This document shows, one piece after another, positions 60,253-64,000 of a stretch of DNA of 64,000 bases. This DNA comes from Photobacterium indicum (GTDB taxonomy: Bacteria; Pseudomonadota; Gammaproteobacteria; Enterobacterales; Vibrionaceae). Both the position numbers and the translations under genes were made by a program. Position 1 is the stretch's first letter; the number at the start of each line of letters is the position of its first letter. The notes beneath the pieces are model-generated. The model was not told the DNA's origin. It searched no databases and saw only the letters and a list, made by a program, of their open reading frames with translations. The stretch lies in assembly GCF_003026215.1 (NCBI RefSeq), contig NZ_PYOC01000004.1, forward strand, positions 62,001 to 126,000, given 5' to 3'.

Positions 60253-61102
60253 TTAAGCAGCGCAGACTTGGTCAGCAATATGTTGCGCCCACTTTTGAGC
60301 GTCGGATTCCGCTTCAACCATTACGCGGATTAACGGTTCAGTGCCAGATTTACGTAATAAAATACGACCTGTTGGTGTCTCTGTACCCACTTCTAACGCT
60401 GTTTCTGCTTCACGTAACGCAGCTTGTACCGCTTCAGAGCTTAATGGATCAGTATCTTTAGCCAATACAAATAACAGCTGATCGCCATCAATCACGTTGC
60501 CTTGGCTATCCACCATCATAATGCGATCGCTATCACCATCGACTGCAATGCCTAGGTCGGCACCTTTTTCAACGACCGTCGCCAGCAATAAGCCCAACGA
60601 TGTCGCCCCACAGTTGTCATTGATATTCAAACCATTCGGCTGATTACCAATAACTTCAATCTCGGCACCTAGCTCACTAAAGACAGCTGGTGCAATATGA
60701 TATGCGGCGCCATGCGCACAATCGACAACCAGTTTTAATCCAGCTAACGAAAACTCTGATGGGAATGTCCCTTTACAAAATTCAATGTAGCGGCCTGCGG
60801 CATCATCCATTCGCATGGCCTTACCTAACAGATCAGAGCTCACGCACGTCATTGGCTTATCAAGTTCAGCTTCAATCGCTAACTCAATCTCATCCGGTAA
60901 CTTTTCGCCCGAAGCAGAGAAAAACTTAATGCCATTATCATAATACGGGTTATGTGATGCACTGATCACAATGCCCACTTCCGCACGGAATGTTTTGGTT
61001 AAATACGCCACTGCAGGCGTGGGTAATGGCCCCGTTAACACCGCATTAATCCCAGCGCTTCTAACGCGTATTCCAACATGTAGCCTGAAATACGGGTGAT
61101 CA
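60253..61102 (-). pseudogene. glmM: Truncated and internally deleted phosphoglucosamine mutase
   Basis: GlmM converts glucosamine-6-P to glucosamine-1-P for UDP-GlcNAc. Only pieces remain (intact E. coli protein 445 aa, from memory). The first about 50 residues are missing. [13 protein letters not shown] (about 61100-61060) is in a different frame from [18 protein letters not shown], showing a short frameshifting deletion. The phosphoserine loop [19 protein letters not shown] and metal loop [13 protein letters not shown] survive. At about 60455, [14 protein letters not shown] jumps directly to [17 protein letters not shown], an in-frame loss of roughly 130 residues. The end [20 protein letters not shown] is intact. 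A 262-codon frame from GTG 61041 is open but cannot encode a working mutase. It lies between two wecA copies. Confidence 0.9.
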
Positions 61103-61111
61103 CTAGAAACA

Positions 61112-61148
61112 AAAAGAGCGATAACCCTATGCGGTTTATCGCTCTTTT
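61112..61148. terminator. Bidirectional terminator downstream of wecA copy 3
   Basis: AAAAGAGCGATAA (61112-61124) pairs with TTATCGCTCTTTT (61136-61148). The glmM remnant begins just beyond it, so wecA-3 does not read into the remnant efficiently. Confidence 0.9.
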
Positions 61149-61171
61149 ATTGCCCATTTCACACGACTGTA

Positions 61172-62272
61172 TTATTTTCCGGCAGGGTTACCTTCAACAT
61201 TGAGCTGAATCGGTCCTGTTTTACCAAACAGTTTGTGTACCCAAGTAGTGACTTTCCAAATGTGGCTAATCACCCAAAAATACACCGCAAATACCGCTAA
61301 GAAGCTACAAAACATCACGGTTTCATTAATTTGCGTCATATCAGACCAAATCCCCACACCAGCCATGATTGATGCACACAGACAAATTACAAACAATGAC
61401 ATGTGGGATGACAGACCAATACGCTGACAAATATGGTGCAGGTGTTCGCGATCAGGTTTAAACGGCGATTGCCCTTTACGGATACGACGCACCATAATAG
61501 TGGCCATATCCATCAAGGGTAAAGCGATGATCCACAATGCCGTCACAGGACGGATCGGCGTCGAGTCCACGCCTTGGGTGGCTTCAATCAATAACCAAAT
61601 GACGGTAAAACCAATAAAGATACTGCCCGCATCGCCCATGAAGACTTTAAAGCGGCGACCGAGCGGAAAACCGAGGTTCAATAAAATATACGGGATCATC
61701 GCGGTGACCAATAAACCACAGACCAAGGCCAATTCGGTATTCCCGTCGATAAGGAATAAATACCCTAAGGCACCAAACGTCACTGACGCTAATCCCCCCA
61801 GTAAACCATCGATACCATCCACCATGTTGAACGCATTGATGGCTCCAATAACCGCAAAAATCGTAATAAAAGCGCTGGCAACGGGTGACAGCTCAATGAC
61901 TTCACTGCCCATGAGGTACCCCAAACTGTGTAAGCTCTTGTCACCAATGAGTATCATGGCGAGCGAGACCCCCGTCTGGATCACCAAGCGGATTTTAAAG
62001 CTGATATCATAACGGTCGTCAACCACGCCCATGGCGACTAAAATCGTGGCGCAGATCAAAAACAATACGAGGCCAGAATCAATTGTTGTAAAGAGCAAGA
62101 AAGTAATGGCGAGCGTAAAGAAGATAGAAACCCCACCCACCAACGGTACCACCCCTTGATGATGTTTACGGGCATTGGGTTTATCCACTAACCCTACATA
62201 TTTGGCGACTTTTCGAAATACAAACAAGCTGCAAAACGATGTTATAAAAACAAAGATAAATGCATTAATCAT
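61172..62272 (-). CDS. wecA: WecA-type undecaprenyl-phosphate GlcNAc-1-phosphate transferase (copy 3)
   Basis: Same enzyme type as copy 2, 366 aa. KPNARKHHQGVVPLVGGVSI, VAMGVVDDRYDISFKIRL, NAFNMVDGIDGLLGGLASVT, VFMGDAGSIFIGFTVIWLLI and KPDREHLHHICQRIGL show all catalytic loops intact. Differences from copy 2 are concentrated in the second membrane hairpin and the C-terminal tail (GPIQLNVEGNPAGK). The start at 62272 (MINAFIFVFIT) matches copy 2. It lies downstream of galU copy 2, separated by a repeat-rich spacer. Confidence 0.92.
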   Translation of the reverse strand: MINAFIFVFITSFCSLFVFRKVAKYVGLVDKPNARKHHQGVVPLVGGVSIFFTLAITFLLFTTIDSGLVLFLICATILVAMGVVDDRYDISFKIRLVIQTGVSLAMILIGDKSLHSLGYLMGSEVIELSPVASAFITIFAVIGAINAFNMVDGIDGLLGGLASVTFGALGYLFLIDGNTELALVCGLLVTAMIPYILLNLGFPLGRRFKVFMGDAGSIFIGFTVIWLLIEATQGVDSTPIRPVTALWIIALPLMDMATIMVRRIRKGQSPFKPDREHLHHICQRIGLSSHMSLFVICLCASIMAGVGIWSDMTQINETVMFCSFLAVFAVYFWVISHIWKVTTWVHKLFGKTGPIQLNVEGNPAGK

Positions 62273-62299
62273 AATTGTGAACTTAATAATGGTTATAGG

Positions 62300-62440
62300 G
62301 GCGAGGAGCGAGATACAAGGCACGAGAGGCGAGATACGAAAATCTAGAATCTAGTTACTCGTTACTCGACGCTAGCAAACTCTATACTCGCAACCTCGGT
62401 ACTCGAAACGAGTAAACTCGACACTAGATAATCTTTAAAA
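62300..62440. repeat. Cluster of short GCGAG/TACTCG repeats forming an imperfect inverted repeat
   Basis: The left half (62300-62340) carries GCGAGATAC twice plus GCGAG and ACGAG. The right half (62350-62425) carries TACTCG four times plus ACTCGAC. The halves are roughly complementary. The right half encodes the last about 19 residues of galU copy 2. Confidence 0.75.
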
Positions 62441-63300
62441 TCAGCACCCAATGACTCATGACGCACACCGTATTCAACGAAGGCTTTCAGGTAACCTAAC
62501 TTATCACCACAATCGTGAGATTTACCCGTCATATGGAAGGCTTCAACGGTTTCATCTGCCATTAGCATATCAATCGCGTCAGTCAGTTGAATTTCATCAC
62601 CTGCACCAGGAGGCGTCATCGCCAGCTTATCCCAAATATTGGCAGATAACACATAGCGACCGACAACCGCTAAATTCGACGGTGCCTCTTCCATTGCAGG
62701 CTTTTCAACCATCGCTGTCATTGGGTGAGACTCGCCACCTTTTAGAGCAGCGCCGTTACAATCGACCACACCATACTTCGACACATCGTGCATCGGAACC
62801 GGCTCCACCATGATTTGGCTGGCTTGTGTGCTTTCATAGCGCGCTAACATCGTCGCTAAGTTTTCACGTGATTGATCTGCGGTATATTCATCTAAAATTA
62901 CATCCGGTAATACCACCACGAACGGCGCATCACCAATTAATGGCTTGGCACACAATACCGCATGCCCTAACCCTTTCGCATGGCCTTGGCGCACATGCAT
63001 AATAGTCACGTCTTTCGGGCAAATCGATTGGACGGCGTCAAGCAATTGACGTTTCACGCGCTGTTCAAGCGTGGCTTCCAACTCATACGAGGTATCAAAG
63101 TGGTTCTCGATTGCATTTTTCGATGAGTGTGTAACTAATACAATCTCTTTAATGCCCGCTGCCACACATTCATTGACAATATATTGAATCAACGGCTTAT
63201 CAACGATAGGCAGCATTTCTTTCGGAATCGCTTTGGTTGCAGGTAGCATACGTGTGCCGAGACCTGCCACAGGAATAACGGCTTTGGTGATGTGGTGCAT
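62362..63300 (-). CDS. galU: UTP-glucose-1-phosphate uridylyltransferase GalU (copy 2)
   Basis: Second UDP-glucose pyrophosphorylase, 312 aa. [80 protein letters not shown] and [15 protein letters not shown] show an intact enzyme closely similar to copy 1. The normal end would be near ADFKDYL; it continues as [19 protein letters not shown], encoded by a short-repeat cluster, so the native C-terminus has been replaced. It is upstream of wecA copy 3 on the same strand and downstream of an epimerase gene that runs off the window. Confidence 0.93.
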   Translation of the reverse strand: MHHITKAVIPVAGLGTRMLPATKAIPKEMLPIVDKPLIQYIVNECVAAGIKEIVLVTHSSKNAIENHFDTSYELEATLEQRVKRQLLDAVQSICPKDVTIMHVRQGHAKGLGHAVLCAKPLIGDAPFVVVLPDVILDEYTADQSRENLATMLARYESTQASQIMVEPVPMHDVSKYGVVDCNGAALKGGESHPMTAMVEKPAMEEAPSNLAVVGRYVLSANIWDKLAMTPPGAGDEIQLTDAIDMLMADETVEAFHMTGKSHDCGDKLGYLKAFVEYGVRHESLGADFKDYLVSSLLVSSTEVASIEFASVE

Positions 63301-63756
63301 GTATAAATCCTTTTGAGGGGTAACAGCCCTGTCGCACTCTATTCATAAGGCAGGGCAACCGCATGAGTTAGTAAATTGTTATCAGTAACAAATTACCAAC
63401 AAGCAAGGTTCGTGAATCGGGATGCCACATGTGATTTTTGAGCGTTATTTTCAGGTTTTGTTTTTCGTTATAGTGTGAACGCAGTCCGTAACTACAAAAA
63501 GCAACACTTTAATTAACATAAAATCAACTCATGCGTTCACCCTGATTCATAAGGTACCTATCAGCGTACTATTTTAGTGTAAGATATGACTACCAGCAAG
63601 CGTTCACTTACCTGTCGAAATTATAAAGAATATTGTTTTTTAAGACAATGAGAGTGTCTCAAAAAGGACTCAGAAGAAACTCCTTATTACGAGGAGAAAA
63701 TATAACAAGGGATTAGCTACTTAGTAGTATCGATACCAATAGGTTCAATCATTAAG
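63301..63756. other. Intergenic region upstream of galU copy 2
   Basis: About 455 AT-rich bases between the epimerase gene end and galU. AAGACA...TGTCTC near 63640 is a small dyad without a T-run. No ops element, RNA gene or coding frame recognised; a galU promoter is expected. Confidence 0.45.
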
Positions 63757-64000
63757 TTAACTCTTAAATTCATGCTTTATCATTCTCTTTAATCCTTCTT
63801 CCAAGGTATAAGGCGGAATAAAGCCTGAAGACATTGCAGCGCTTGAGTCAATAGTCGTATCTGCACAAAATTTTTGAATACGTACCAAACTTACGGGAAA
63901 CTTTTTTCCTGTAAGTTTTGAAAGAACATCGAACGCATACCCACCCATTAATCCAATACTGTATGGCACCTTTATATTTCTTGCTAAAATATTCATCTCC
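63757..64000 (-). CDS. NAD-dependent sugar epimerase/dehydratase, C-terminal part only
   Basis: The last about 80 residues of an extended short-chain dehydrogenase acting on nucleotide sugars. The visible end (VPYSIGLMGGYAFDVLSKLT, FPVSLVRIQKFCADTTIDSS, SGFIPPYTLEEGLKRMIKHE) matches the C-terminal substrate-binding part of polysaccharide-locus epimerases/4-ketoreductases. The catalytic YxxxK and NAD-binding start lie beyond base 64000. An ATG at 63996 has GGAG directly in front of it with no spacing, and the frame stays open to the window edge, so this is a cut gene rather than a short one. The substrate is not determinable. Confidence 0.75.
   Translation of the reverse strand, partial: EMNILARNIKVPYSIGLMGGYAFDVLSKLTGKKFPVSLVRIQKFCADTTIDSSAAMSSGFIPPYTLEEGLKRMIKHEFKS

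Noticed and set aside
60253..61041. Intact short phosphoglucosamine mutase
   Set aside because: The frame is open but lacks the N-terminus and about 130 internal residues; called a pseudogene instead.
63636..63656. AAGACA...TGTCTC dyad as a terminator
   Set aside because: Short stem and no T-run in the correct direction on either strand.

Overview
The window is a 64 kb chromosomal segment of a Vibrionaceae gammaproteobacterium, most likely a Photobacterium (genus is an inference). Support comes from an AphB-type LysR regulator divergent from RssB, a HubP/FimV-type polar protein upstream of truA, a rhombosortase, RfaH, and the block pdxB-asd-fimV-truA-accD-folC-dedD-cvpA-purF. Almost everything is ordinary core genome with dense intrinsic terminators. 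I see no prophage, insertion sequence, CRISPR array or rRNA. There is one tRNA (Arg, anticodon TCT).

Layout. 1-7 kb: the 3' end of dusC, two small cysteine-cluster proteins, a Tim44-like protein, a TM2 protein, and a TetR gene followed by a transporter-acyltransferase fusion. 7-13.5 kb: the menaquinone operon menF-D-H-C-E with overlapping genes but no menB. 14-19.5 kb: alaA, yfbR, a dGTPase-like gene, a DTW protein, a rhombosortase and small proteins. 19.5-28.6 kb: protein quality control (comEA, ppiD, hupB, lon, clpX, clpP, tig), with a textbook sigma-32 promoter in front of lon. 29-34 kb: tRNA-Arg with a near-consensus promoter, folD with a PurR box, galU, rfaH and a POT peptide transporter. 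34-37 kb: rssB, aphB and a YIP1 protein. 37-53.3 kb, all on the minus strand: fabB, ugd, pdxB, asd, hubP/fimV, truA, accD, folC, dedD and cvpA-purF (PurR operator). mnmC is divergent from fabB.

From 55.6 kb to the end lies the margin of a surface-polysaccharide locus. It holds a small secreted YjbE-like protein, a beta-CASP metallo-beta-lactamase-fold nuclease, three WecA-type lipid-carrier sugar-1-phosphate transferases, a broken glmM, a second galU and the 3' end of a sugar epimerase gene. With galU, ugd and rfaH further left, the window encodes UDP-glucose and UDP-glucuronate supply, initiating transferases and an antiterminator for long polysaccharide operons.

The least ordinary items are: the fabB 3' UTR, which looks like a structured sRNA (FarS-like); an MnmC whose methyltransferase half has lost its signature motif; the absence of menB; the wecA/glmM/galU duplications and decay at the right end; and several strong palindromes outside genes. 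I found no clear candidate for a wholly new multi-gene system.
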